From Tribonema minus (lineage: Eukaryota; Sar; Xanthophyceae; Tribonematales; Tribonemataceae), in assembly GCA_017506865.1 (NCBI GenBank), contig JAFCMP010000536.1, forward strand, positions 1,822,452-1,886,451: a DNA stretch of 64,000 nucleotides, written 5' to 3'. The first letter of the stretch is position 1. Each line of letters begins with the position of its first letter. The notes beneath the pieces were generated by a model. That model saw only the letters and a program-made list of their open reading frames with translations. It searched no databases and was not told where the DNA came from. The translations under genes and the position numbers were made by a program. This document shows, one piece after another, positions 1-19,100 of this stretch.

Positions 1-1620
1 CAAAAGATCGTAGAGCTGTAGGTGACAAGGTGTGATCAGCCGTCAGATTAGGTACCTTCTACCAACAACCGTGGTCGCCGCTACTGCGGAATTGGCCACG
101 AGTCAAACAATGCCACCGTATCCACAGTAGTCAAAAGACTTGTGCGTGCAGGCTTTTTAGCCATATAGTATACATCACCTCTTGCATGCGCGGTTTACGT
201 CGTTCGATGCAGTTCGCGCTGCGCTAGTCGCTGGTTGCGCCCGGCAGAGTACAGCAGAGTACATGTTCACTGATCTCATGCAGCGACGACAAGGGTTGCG
301 ATAGCAATGGCTTGTGTCTATTTGTGATGCAGTACATGGGCGCAAAGCCATATTGTGAAGACCGCGTATGCTGCCCACAGTCAATTTCTCAGAGCGGGCT
401 AATCTTGTATCCTTGGGCAAGTTGTACATCGTTGCAGCGCAACCATGTGACTCCCCCTTCTTGAACAGTGGGTTACGATGACAGACGGGGGTGGTACCAA
501 TGCACACGACACGATCTGATGAGCCAGCAAGTAGGTACAACATATCTATGGACGCATGCTGTATCGGGCCTTCAATTTCATGATTGCAGTTCGCAGATGA
601 GACATCCCGCTTGAGGTGCTCAGGACACGTGGCTTGAGTACCGTGATGTATGTGTTCAGCTCATGTCGACAGGAATGCAAAATACAAGGTTGCAAGAAAC
701 ATCGACGCTTTGAGTGTTCCACATGCCATACGGCCAACAGCGACTGCTGAACTCGTCATACCTTCAATGCAGACCAGACGCATAACATACTGCTTGGCTA
801 GAGGTGAGAGAGACTGCAAAACAGCTCTGCAGGTCCATGGCGCCGCTCTCAGCGAGGCCTCTCCAGCACCAGTCCCTCCATAGAGCCTGCAGATGCAGGG
901 CCGTGCGATGTGTGAGGTAGCTTGCAGGCGCTTGTTGCTGCAGTGTCATGAGCATTCCCCAACAAATCCTTGACCTCAATACAGGGTAGAAGCTTATTTT
1001 TCCGAAATCGAGATATCTACAAGAAGGACAAGCACACTCCTGATGCAGACGGCGTTGACCATTCCAAGCATTTTCACTGATTTGATTGTCTACACAGGTC
1101 GTCCAACATAAGAACCGTAATGCACACCTGTCCAGAGACTCTGATGGCAGCGTCTGCAGTATAGCGAATATATCACCCTCATCGGGAATGCCTCCGTCGT
1201 CTTCTGCAGCTGCTCCCATCCTAGATGTGACTGACGGCCGCGTAAAGACCTAGCCGTCCAGGATCCTGCTTCACAGCCAACGATGTGTGTGCACGGACAC
1301 AAACTTCAAACGCAACTTCAAACGCAACTTCACGCCCGGTGTTCTCTGTACACCCACATCCGCGCCTACCCACTGTGTACGCCAGCACATACATGTTGGG
1401 ACATCCTAGAAAAGATGCACGAAGCGCCAGCCGCTTGCCTTGATTCAAAGATTGGGGGGGGGTGAGGTCTCCTGTTGACGTTCTCGTTGAGATCTTGGTG
1501 ACCGATAGCCAAGTTCCAAAGCATGCTGTTCTGCAAGCTGCAAGCAGCAACAGCCGCTCGGCTGCAGGTTGAACGCGTCGATGCTGACTTGATTCGTCGA
1601 AGGCAGCAAAGCTGGGCAAC
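1..1620. other. No gene recognised at the left edge
   Basis: I see only short overlapping open frames on both strands with no recognisable domain, and no consistent splice pattern. A run of near-identical AACTTCAA elements lies at about 1302-1333, an instance of the dispersed TTCAAC motif described in the findings. The segment may hold the 5' flank of the gene that starts at 1621. Confidence 0.4.
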
Positions 1621-3035
1621 ATGACGATCAGACACGCGATTGTAGCAGCGCTCGGCGTGGCGCTCTGCTGCCTAGTCGCCTTTTGCTCTGGGGAAGAAAC
1701 ACAGCTAAAGGAACCTACTAAGACGCCTTTCAGAGACCTGCTGCTGGGGCCACCGCCGGTGCCATTTCCTCCCCCTGCTCCTGTCAACTGGCGAACGGTG
1801 AGTTGGCTGCATTAGCTGAGTCTTATCTGACCCTCGCGCTGTTCACCTCTGAAAAAGAGAGAGGCGTGACATCAGAAGCAATTCTCTTTGCAGCAACTCC
1901 AGAAGCCTGGGCGTTGACCCTCTCTTTGTGGCGGTGTGCCTTTCACAGCCTGACGACGTTGAGGTAATTATCAGACCACTTACCGTCACCAGCACGTATC
2001 TGCACGCTGGACAACACCACGTGAGACCAAGCCATCATTTCGTTGTCCATTCGGAGCACTTGCTGTGCCACGTGTTCATCATCTTGTTTGAGATGGTGTG
2101 CCGTCAGCCGCACACTTATTGCCTTCGCCCTCCTCAAAGTAGAAATGGGTGTTGCACATGCCCTATCAGACAAAGACAAAGACGCAGTGGAGGTGATTTA
2201 TCTCAGTGCCACAACAAGCTCACAACGCTGTTGCATCGATGTTTCAGTTTCGTCTGAAGGCAGCTGTGGCGCGTTGGCAACAACTTGCCAGTGCCAATCA
2301 CGAGAGAACCATACATATTCCAGCAGCAGGCGCACCGTTGTAGACCCCTCAATTCTGCACGCGCTCGCAGGGCGCACCACCACGACATATATGGACTCGC
2401 TTGCTGACTGCATGCCGTTCATTCGTTCGCACCAGTGCGCTGCAAAGCTGGCTTCATCGCGCGTCCGGCTTTGCGTCCTGTGGACTGCAAAGCGATTGCT
2501 ATAACTGCGCACTGGGCCGTCAAGGTCTGGTGTCCAGGATTTCCCATTGCCAGCGTCTGGGGCGACAGCCAGGGCACGAAGACAGAGGCCCCCCTTTATG
2601 CTGGTGACCTCAGTTCATGCGATCTACGGCACCAGCATTCCCTTTGCCTGCCGGCAACCTCAATCATTGACGCATCAAACGTCTCCTGTCGCGCCTCCAC
2701 TAGGTATGCTGCAATCTTCGCCTGTTGGTTCCTATCGGTCCCTCTAAAGCATCACATGCTGCACCATGGCATGCTGCCATCTGTCAGGTGTTCAGGTACC
2801 CCTACCGCAGCCTCTGGGGCCTCTAACACATCATGTACTGCACCGCGTTGCGCTGCCATCTGTCAGGTGTTCAGGTACCCCTACCGCAGCATCTATGGCC
2901 GCGGGTACGTAGGGCCGTACGGCTACAGCTTCCCACCGTTTGGCTACGGCTGGGGCTACGCTGCCAACTACAACGGGATGCCGCTGTACAAGCTGGCGCC
3001 GCGCGTACCCATAGTGGACGCCGCCATCGGCGGAG
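1621..3035 (+). CDS. Small secreted Tyr/Gly/Pro-rich protein (3' end unresolved)
   Basis: Exon 1 (1621-1797) starts with ATG and encodes a classic signal peptide: MTIRHAIVAALGVALCCL, then a small-residue stretch and a proline-rich tail (LLLGPPPVPFPPPAPVNWRT). It ends in phase 0 at a GTGAGT donor. The next exon with a matching phase follows a CTGTCAG acceptor, covers 2867-3035 and encodes a Tyr/Gly-rich segment (YGRGYVGPYGYSFPPFGYGW) ending DAAIGG, with a GTGAGC donor in phase 1. I could not place the last exon firmly; splicing to the acceptor before 4030 would add two residues and a TGA. The composition resembles extracellular-matrix or cell-covering proteins, but no family is recognised. Exon 1 is secure, exon 2 probable. 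Confidence 0.55.
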
Positions 3036-3400
3036 GTGAGCACAGGGTAGTACACTGCACAGTTCAGGAGTACACGTCACTGCGTGAGTACAGCATGCTT
3101 ACTACGTTGAGATGTGACAAGGGGCTACGCGGGCAACTACAACGAGATGCCGCTGTACAAGCTGGCGCCGCGCGTACCCATAATCGACGCCGCCATCGGT
3201 GGAGGTGAGTGGGGATGCGGACAGGGTAGTACACTGTACACTTCAGGAGTACACGTCACTCCGTGAGTACAGCATACTTGCTGCTCTGTGATGTGACAAG
3301 GGACCACACGAGTGCAGGTTCAACCAGCGAGTGCAGGTTACCTAGTACGCTGTACAGAAGACATTGGGTAGTATACGCCGCCATTGGCGGAGGTGAGCGG
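2779..3400 (+). repeat. Partial tandem copies of the Tyr/Gly-rich exon
   Basis: The acceptor and first codons of the exon at 2867 (TCTGTCAGGTGTTCAGGTAC) also occur about 88 bp upstream, near 2787. The 3' half of the exon with its donor (from NYN.MPLYKLAPRVPI to the GGAGGTGAG donor) recurs at about 3120-3210, and a shorter, more decayed copy of the exon end lies at about 3367-3397. The downstream copies lack an acceptor in the right phase, so they look like dead or decoy exons. Confidence 0.7.
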
Positions 3401-6206
3401 AGACGAGTACAGGGTTGTACTGGTGGACTTGTAATTGATCAAGGCCCCAAGGGAGGCCGGGTGTCCCATGCATTCCTAGGGTTCACTCCTGTGCAGCAAC
3501 CAGGGTGGTAGTACACTGTTCAGTCCGTGAGTACACGTCACTCAGTAAATACTGCGTACTACCCTGTGACAGGGGACTGCATGAGTGCAGGTTCAAACTG
3601 CGGGTACAGGGTAGTACACTGTACAGGATGAGACATTCGCAAGCGTAGTGTGCACTGTCAGGGCAGTACACTGTCAAATCCATGTTAATGTGCTGCAGTG
3701 CTGCCGGGTACATGAGTGCACAGCCTCATCCCTGCCTTGACAGCGGTCCACAACGTGACTTGTTTAACGGACGTCAGCTGAGCTCCAAGTGCAATAAGAA
3801 GCTACCGTACATTTGCTTCTGCCGGTTCAGCAGCGGAATCAACTTGATTCCAGGTGGCTGGACCCGAACCTGCACCCTCAGGAGTCGCTACTTTGATGCG
3901 CTTACATACATGCAGTCTACTTTTGTCGCGAAAACACTTATTTCCTTCATGTCCTTCAGCACCCATTTTCATGCGCCTTCACCTAATCAACATATCTTCC
4001 GTGACGTGCTCCTCACTTCGCTGCTGCAGGCCCGTGAAGCGCAGCGTCCGGGGGACATTCGTCGTGCAGCCGGGAGCCTGCGCGCTGCCTACTTCAACTT
4101 GACGTGGTCAACGCGGCCACACATCGAGCTGCGTAGGGGCAGCAGTGATCAGCGGTGGCCTCAGCGCTCACATCTTCCTCCACCGATCTGCGCTCGTGGG
4201 AACGTAGTGTTTTTCAATGAGCGAGCGAGAGACGGGCGGCGGGCATACATGATGGTATCAGGGGCCAGTAGGGGCTGGAGTAGGGGGCTGGGGGTGCAAA
4301 CTTCAAGGGGGGTGATTGCTGCCGCTGGTGCAAGTTGAAGTGGTAGATGGTGCCCGCTTCCCACTGTACATGTACATGACAATACGGCGTGTGGCACCGC
4401 GAATCAGTGGCAGAATGGACGCGCATGCTGTGTGTACTGGTGACGTCGGTGTGTGGTCGAACGCATACTTCCGCGCTTTTGTCGTATGCTCATGCTGTGA
4501 TGCAACACCCAACAGCTTTGCTGCATATCACTGGCTAGCGTGGCCGTGACACGCATGCCACGAACAACTGACGACACATGCCCGCATCGTGTGCTTTGCA
4601 GACTTGTTGCTTGTTAGGTTCGTGCATGCGAAGCAACGCATTGCTAGCGAGTAACCCGCCAGTCGCCATGTGCTAGCCACTGCACCGCACGACGTTGATA
4701 CTGTTTGATACGCCATTGTATCCTGCACGAAATGTGAGGCTCAGAATGCGCACGGTCTTCTCTGATGTGAAATCAGGACAAACACCCTCCAGGGGGCAAG
4801 ATTTCAGGGTCACTGCTCAGTGATGAACCATACAACAAGCATGTCTATGAAGACACATCTTCTTTGCAGTACAGAGCATACTCAAGCGGAGCGCGAATGC
4901 TGGGCTGTATTGCAGCACCAGCTTCCAGGCCGAACACAGTACCAGCCAAAATTGTGCATATGATGCAAGCTCGAGGAACACACGGGACACTCGGCCTCCC
5001 CTGGGGCCTTCCACTACTTCGAAGTATGAACAAATGAATACGAAGTACAAAGCCATGGGTACATGGTAGCTGATGAAGGACACCGAGGACCCTGCGCGTG
5101 TGGTCAGTTCACGCAACATGCATAGGCGTGGTATGCTGATATGGGCAAGCGAGCGTGCATGCCATCTATCAGCGACGCCGCATGCAGATGGCACGCTTCC
5201 AATGCTGAGACGCGTTACTGCAATATCTTGATTCATCGGGCCAACGCAGGCAGGCTGTGCAACCTCTACTGCATACTCGTGCAGCATAAACACACAATAT
5301 GGCAGCAAACAGCGTGCAAAGAGGCGCAAACCGCTGTGCAGCGTCGCCTGAACTGCGCGCGGCATCACGCATGCGCATCACACGGGCAGGTGCGGCCAAC
5401 GCCGCAGACAAGCCCCAACAGACTCTGCAGAGCAAGGCATGATGTAGAAACAATGCATTAAATTAACACAAGCGCCTTGCTCTGGTCGCACGGCAACGGT
5501 CACGCGCACTCGCTCGCCCTGCTCTGCAAGGAGTGCAGAAAGGCGGCGAGGGGGGTTCAGGGGGGGGGGACGGGGTGTGGGGCGGGGGAGGGGGTTTGAT
5601 GTGGTGCCCTGTTGTTCAGGGCCGAAAACCCCTCTTGCCCGCTTGCACACTTACGTCAAAGTCTAGCTGCAGATCGCCAGGACGCCGCAAATGACAACAG
5701 CCGGCACTGTCGGACACACGACAGGTCACAAAAACCCGCGCCCGCCGCTCTCGCGGGGGGCCCGCTACTACTGTGCGCCCTTACACACACATCTGGGGGG
5801 GGGGCAAGTAGGATAGAAAGCTACTTGATGCTACGTCTGTAACGAACAACACTCGGACGCGCACGCGCCCCGCCGTGCGCGCCCCCGCAACAAGGGGGCG
5901 CGCGGGGGGGCGGGGGGGGGAGAGGGGGGTGTTCTTCGCTGTACAACACGGCGGCAGTGCAGTTGAGCTGCAACTTCACCTCTCAATGCATCTTGTATAC
6001 GGGGCGGGGGGCAAATGTAATCGTTGCGGGAGGGGCGGGCAGTGCGGGGCACTGCCGCCGCCGAGCGGTGTCATTTCGCGCGCGCGCGCGCGCGCGCCGC
6101 CACCGCCGCCGCCGCCGCCGCTCTCTTCCCGCTACTACTGTGCAGTAACTAGTCGGCCGCTGTGGTCGCTCTGGCGCTCTCTCGGCCGCGCTCCTGTCGC
6201 GCTCGC
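3036..6206. other. Low-complexity and G-rich sequence, no clear gene
   Basis: Apart from the exon copies listed above and a possible terminal exon near 4030, no coding pattern is convincing. Between about 5540 and 6120 the + strand carries long G runs (G4-prone), and an alternating CG tract lies at about 6077-6098 beside GCC-triplet repeats. These lie just beyond the 3' end of the minus-strand gene at 6207. Confidence 0.4.
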
Positions 6207-7295
6207 TCACGCACTGGCGGGGGCACCTGTGTTCTTCCCCGCCTCGGACGGCACTTGAAGCATCATCCAGTCGCCGCCGCCGCCGCCGTCGCTGCTGCTG
6301 AGCAGGCCAAAGGCGTCGTCGTCGCACGCGTCGGCGCTGCTGCTCGCGTCTCCGCCGCTGCTGCCGCCGCTGTCGCCGCTGCAGCTGATGTAGCTGCTGC
6401 CAGCGCCGGCGCCGGCGCCGCCGTCTCCGCCAGCAGCACGCACGCCAATAGCATTGCCGCCGCTGCCGCCGCCGCTGCCGCTGCCGCCACCGCCGTTGCG
6501 GCCGCGCGCATCGCCCTGGAGGAACGATCGCGGTGATGTGATAAAGTACGAGGTGGTGGCGGCGCGCCGGGCCTGCTGGGCGTGGTGCCGCCGCTGGTGC
6601 TGCTGCTGCTGGAGCTGCTGCGGCGGCGGCAGCTGCGCAGCGGCGCTCTGCTCTGCGGGCCGCCTGCTGCTCAGCGGAACGCCGTCATGTGGGGCCATGC
6701 TCACGTCCATGTTGTAGGGTGTTGAGGGCCAGGTGCACGAACCCGCGGGGCCTGCGGGGAGCGCAGGATCCCCCGCCCCTGCTTGCACGTGAGCTGATCT
6801 AAAGTCGAAGACGGGGCTGCTGCTGGCGATGGCCCAGGGAGAGCAGGAGCCCTCGCTGCTTGAGGTGGTCTGGCTGAGCTCCCCGTAGGAGGGCATTCGA
6901 TCGTGCAGCGGGCGGGAACTGTGCAGGAGCTGATGTCGCTGCAGGTGGTGCAGCTGCAGGGGCTGAGGCTTGCCTGTGGAGTGTAGCTGGTGCTGCGGCG
7001 CAGGGGTCGGAGCCGCCGTCGCACCGGCAGGCACCGTCGCCATGCGCTGGTTGCGGGCCCTGAAGAGCGCGGCGCGTATTTGCCCATGCTGCCTGCGGGA
7101 GGGGCTCTTGCGTGATATGGAAGGAGAGCTGATTTTCGGGCCCGCGCCGGCTGCTGCTGCCAGCAGCTGCTTCGATGAGATCGCTGCGGGATACACGTCA
7201 AGAGCCTGGGCCCTGATGCTCTGCTGAACGTACAGGCGGCGCTGGAGATCATCTGCGTCCATGGCGGCCGGGTGTCTCCACATGTGCAGGTGCAT
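6207..7295 (-). CDS. Intrinsically disordered Gln/Ser/Gly-rich protein, unknown function
   Basis: An uninterrupted 362-codon frame. From the first ATG it reads MHLHMWRHPAAMDADDLQRR; an in-frame TGA lies upstream, and ATG at 7262 (MDADDL) is an alternative start. The first 75 residues are charged and could form helix. The middle is rich in Gln, His and Pro; then comes a Ser-rich motif (PSYGELSQTTSSSEGSCSP), a Gln block, a Gly/Ser block and an acidic tail (DACDDDAFGLLSSSD). Biased composition and no fold suggest a regulatory or scaffold protein, but no family is recognised. It follows the aminotransferase on the same strand. GCC-rich strands give long open frames by chance, so confidence is moderate; extra 5' exons are possible. 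Confidence 0.5.
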   Translation of the reverse strand: MHLHMWRHPAAMDADDLQRRLYVQQSIRAQALDVYPAAISSKQLLAAAAGAGPKISSPSISRKSPSRRQHGQIRAALFRARNQRMATVPAGATAAPTPAPQHQLHSTGKPQPLQLHHLQRHQLLHSSRPLHDRMPSYGELSQTTSSSEGSCSPWAIASSSPVFDFRSAHVQAGAGDPALPAGPAGSCTWPSTPYNMDVSMAPHDGVPLSSRRPAEQSAAAQLPPPQQLQQQQHQRRHHAQQARRAATTSYFITSPRSFLQGDARGRNGGGGSGSGGGSGGNAIGVRAAGGDGGAGAGAGSSYISCSGDSGGSSGGDASSSADACDDDAFGLLSSSDGGGGGDWMMLQVPSEAGKNTGAPASA

Positions 7296-8214
7296 GGCGA
7301 GAGCGCCGCTGCGTGCTCTCGCTCAGCAGGTGCAGCCCCAGCACCCACGAAGCCTTGCAACGCCACCCTGGGGTATGGACTGCAAGCTGGCCTCACCTCA
7401 TGCCTGTGTGCGCAAGTGCCCGAATCCTAGGTTGATGCTGTGCGATGGGGATCTGGGCCTGATCTGCGTGTGTGTGCGTGCCACAGTCTGTGCGTCTGCT
7501 TGCGGAGGAGTACAACACAGTGTGTTTATCGCACGCTTGGCGGAGCTTCTTCTCGCGCCAGCAGCAATCTCAAAGCCGCTTTCTTTATTATGTTGCGCTT
7601 CAGCACGAAATGTTACTGTCGTCGAAGAGAAAAACCGTTACAGAACGTGGTGGAAGTTGTGCCGCAAAGCGTTTAGCGTTGTTTGTGTCGGCTGACCCGC
7701 GCAATGGCGCAACATAGAATTAGCGAGTCAGCAGTAGCCACAACAACACTTATAGACCCAGGGGGCATTGGCAGGAGAAGTAGTTTGCACGCTCGGGATG
7801 CACGCTAATCAGGAACCACGCACGACGTCAGCAAAGGCCGACCATTCATACATACACCGACTGCATTGCATAGCCACCGCTAGGCCGTACATGCCACACC
7901 TCCAGCTGATCTCCACGTCTGCTGCCCTGACCATCGCTGACAGCCTGCCCCACAGCTTGGATGATTTCTTTGTCAAACTCGAGTGTTCTTTGAAGTTTTC
8001 AGTTTTCAATTGCAGTGCACTGCACACCAGTGCTGGTGGCGAGTTATAATCTGATCATCACATCAATCAGTGCAGATACTTGCTCGGCCTCGGTGTTTGT
8101 TTCGTAGCACAGAGGAGCAGCGACGTGGCAGAACTACACAGCACGTGTTACCAGCAGCTCGTCCAGATTGGATTCACGGGAAAAAGGCCGTGCAGTCTCT
8201 TTTTATTGCGTGTG
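7296..8214. other. Spacer between two minus-strand genes
   Basis: No exon or repeat is recognised. It should contain the 3' untranslated region of the aminotransferase (stop at 8215-8217) and any promoter of the gene at 6207-7295. Confidence 0.4.
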
Positions 8215-15718
<7,504 letters not shown>

Positions 15719-16154
15719 GGTCACACACTCTCACAAACAAACTTCAACTCTCATCTCAACTTCAAGGCGGGAAAAGCGAAAGAGGTGAAAAAAGCAAAGC
15801 AGCAGGCAGCGACGACAGCCGCTTGTTTGGAGTGGAGCAAGCACCGGAATCTCATTGGTTGAAGGATCTGTCGGTGGCGAAGTCGTCGGCGTGGAACGGC
15901 TCGCACACGAGTTTGGCTCTGAGCAAGTGACTGAGGTGAGAGCTGTTCGACTCATGACCTCGTCGCGCTCTGCCGCTGTGCCAGGAGCTGCATGTCTTAT
16001 CTGTCGTCGCATCACTATAATGCACACTTCCTTTTTAACCTTGATGTGCCTACCTGCGTCACGTTCGCCAACAGAGGGACCAACGGCGATTTCCTTGGAG
16101 AACTAGAGAGAGTAAAGGACATTCGCGGAGCCTGAGAGGCAGGCGAAGGGCACC
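15719..16154. promoter_or_regulatory. Divergent intergenic region, aminotransferase / RAD21
   Basis: The start codons of the minus-strand aminotransferase (15718) and plus-strand RAD21 (16155) face away from each other across 436 bp. Both promoters and 5' untranslated regions must lie here unless upstream non-coding exons exist. Two AACTTCAA-type elements sit at about 15740-15766. No TATA box is evident at a canonical place. Confidence 0.5.
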
Positions 16155-19100
16155 ATGTTCTATTCCAGTACTATCCTCTCGAAGAAGGGGCCTCTGGGGA
16201 AAATCTGGCTGGCTGCGCACTATGACAAAAAGCTCACTAAGAATCAGGTGAGTTCAGGTGCTTTTGCATGTTGCTCTGTCCTGCAATTGTGCTCCGACGC
16301 TAGCTGTCTGGCACAGCACTTTGCATTGGAATGCAGCAGAATTGCAGTGATCAGTGACACATCTAGTTGCCGCTGTTGATGAGACCACCGGCATGCATGG
16401 TGCCCGTCCGGCACCGATACTCATGCAGCCATAATGATTTGGCGCTGGCATAGTTTCCTCTTCCACTACCCTGTACCCCTCTGTCTTCTTCATGCCCTTC
16501 ATTCACGCAGCTGACGATTCTGCAAACCATGCACACATTTGTTCACAAAGACTCTGGTGTTGGCCTTTCTCTCATCGAACCGCTGCTCAGATCTATGCCA
16601 TGGATATCACGGAGAGCGTGGACTCCATTGTGCACCCCAACGTCCCCCTGGCGCTGCGCGTCAGCGGGCACCTGCTGCTCGGCGTGGTGCGCATCTACTC
16701 ACGAAAGGTGGGCCATTTTCACCTCTGCTGTCGCACCCCTGCCATGTGAGAACATAAGGCACACTCCTTACGGCCTTCATTTTCAGATGCATCTGGCAAT
16801 CCTGTTTGTTGGCTGACGTGTTGGTGCACACATCGCCGTGGAAGCTGCATGCATGCGCCTCAACCCATGCTGCAAGCAGTCTAGGCGTGCGTCCCGCAGG
16901 TCTGATTTGAGTCCTTGTTTTGCACGTGGTGTGTGTCGTGGGCCTGCAAGTACCCAAAAGATGTGCTGTTTGCGATCCCCTGGCGCATGGTTTATGCCGG
17001 CAAGTGCTGACTGCCACGTCACATCATTTGCCTGCACCCTATTCAAACAGGTCCAGTACTTGCTGAGCGACTGCAGCGAGGCGCAGGTCAAGATGAAGAT
17101 GGCCTTCAGGCCTGGCGTGGTGAGTGACGTGTGCACTGCCCATGTTGCTGCTGTTGCTCGCCTGGTGCCAGCAATGCTGCTGCTGGTCACGCTTGGTGTG
17201 TGTGTGTGGTCACAGCCGCACGCATCTCGTTCCGTCTGCTCTGGTTCATTTGATTGTGTGCACTTCACGCATATGGCCCTCACTTCATGTCCATCATATG
17301 GTTTCATGTCCTTGACGCTGATGGCACTCGACTCGTGTCCTGTATGGTGCACAAGGGCACAAGACTCCCCCGCACTCTGCTAATGGTGCGTGGGCACTTG
17401 TGCGCCAGTTTGTCATCTCGCCTCAATAGTGCACGGCGCCAGCAATTGACCTACTCCTTGTGTGCAATGGTTTTCTGACGCAGGTGGATCTGCCAACTGG
17501 AGCATCTGAGGCCCCTGCAGCAGCGATCAACATGCCGGTGAGTTGTTGCAACAAATGCGCGTGCAATGCGTGGTCTGTTGCCCAATGACGTAATCATGTC
17601 TTTGTTCCTGGTAACCATTGCGTATGGATGTTCAGCCATTGCCATGTGTCTCTGAAGTGGCTCAACAACCAGCCTCATTTCTGTGATATGACAAGAGACT
17701 GAGCTTGGCAAATCAGCACTGCGACGCACGCCATGAAATGCATGTGCTGGCATTACTGACATTCTGTGCTCACGAAATGTCGTACAAGAATGCAGCGCTC
17801 AATCGCCGGAAGCGCACATCATATGCCATTCCGTTTGCAACTTCATGTCTATGATGTGTCATGTGTATGCATGGCCTTCCTGTTGCTGCGCATCGTACAT
17901 CATGTCACCAGCTATGGCTCAGCTTCACGCTTCACCCACCACCCATACCGTGGCCAGTCAACCCTCATGCAGCGGACCTAACCCCCATCGCACCACTCTC
18001 GCAACCTGCAGGGCTGGGGTGAGTTTGACCTGACGCTCAGCGGCGGCGACGACTACGGCGGCTTCTTTGGCGGCGGGCGCATGAGCATGCCGCTGGCGGA
18101 CACGTGGATGGCGGCGGCGGCTATGACGGTGGCGCGTCCGCAGGTGCGTGTCGCGTGCGCGCTTGACTCTGGCAGGCAGTAGATACAGAGCGGAGCGTTG
18201 TGGCTGGGGTGGGTGGGGTAAGCCGGCGCTGTCGTTGAGGTGACGGTGGCGCAGCCGCAGGTGCGCGGCGTGTGCACGCTTGTGTTCGGCCAGCAGTGCT
18301 TGCCATGTCAAGAAAGCGCGGAGCGTTGAGGACTGGAGTGGGTGGGGATATGCAGGCATTGTCATTGAGGTGACTGACAGTCGCGCGTCCGCTGGTGCGT
18401 GGCGTGTGCGCGCTTGTGTTTTGCCGGCACTGCTCGCCGTGTCTAGACAGCGGCTTGCTGGCCCCTGCGTGTACCAGTGCTGACCTCTCGCTTCACGCCC
18501 CAGAGCCTCGAAAGAAGTGTAGCGTTCTCTCTTCAATCCCCAGCCGAACACCCCTGATACCCCTCGCTACCACACGCCCCCCCCCCCGACTCAGGACATC
18601 ACACTGTCGGACCCGGAGAGCCTGGCCCTGCTCGGCAGCGCGCGGCGCAGCTCTGGCGGCTTTGGCGACGGCTGGATGGACGTGAGCGGCGGGCCGGGCA
18701 GCGCCGCGGGCAGCGCGCGCAAGGGCGACAGCCGCGTCAGCGACATTGAGCAGCTGCGCGACGGCAGCGTGGACGGCAGCGCTCTGCGCCGCGCGCAGCG
18801 CCCCAGCATCGACCTAGGGTGAGCACCGAGGGGGTGTCGTCTTGCGGCGCGCGTGGAGAGTGGGGCTGGGGCTGTGTTGGGAGTGCGTGATGGTGTTGAT
18901 GGCACCTGGGGCATGTATTGATGTTGAGTGTGCGCGGCACGAGAGAGGCGCAGCTGCTACTGCAGGGTTTCAAGCAGTGTGCACGTGTCTCGTGATGCTA
19001 GACTGGTGTGTTCGGAGAAGTTTTGGGCCGGGACAGGGCCGTTGCTTCAACGCAGCGCTCCGCGCAGAGTGCTGGTTCAGAGTGCAGGGGGCGCGCCTCT

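Noticed and set aside
5540..6120. CpG island promoter
   Set aside because: The GC content comes mostly from homopolymer G runs and GCC triplets, and no plus-strand gene follows.
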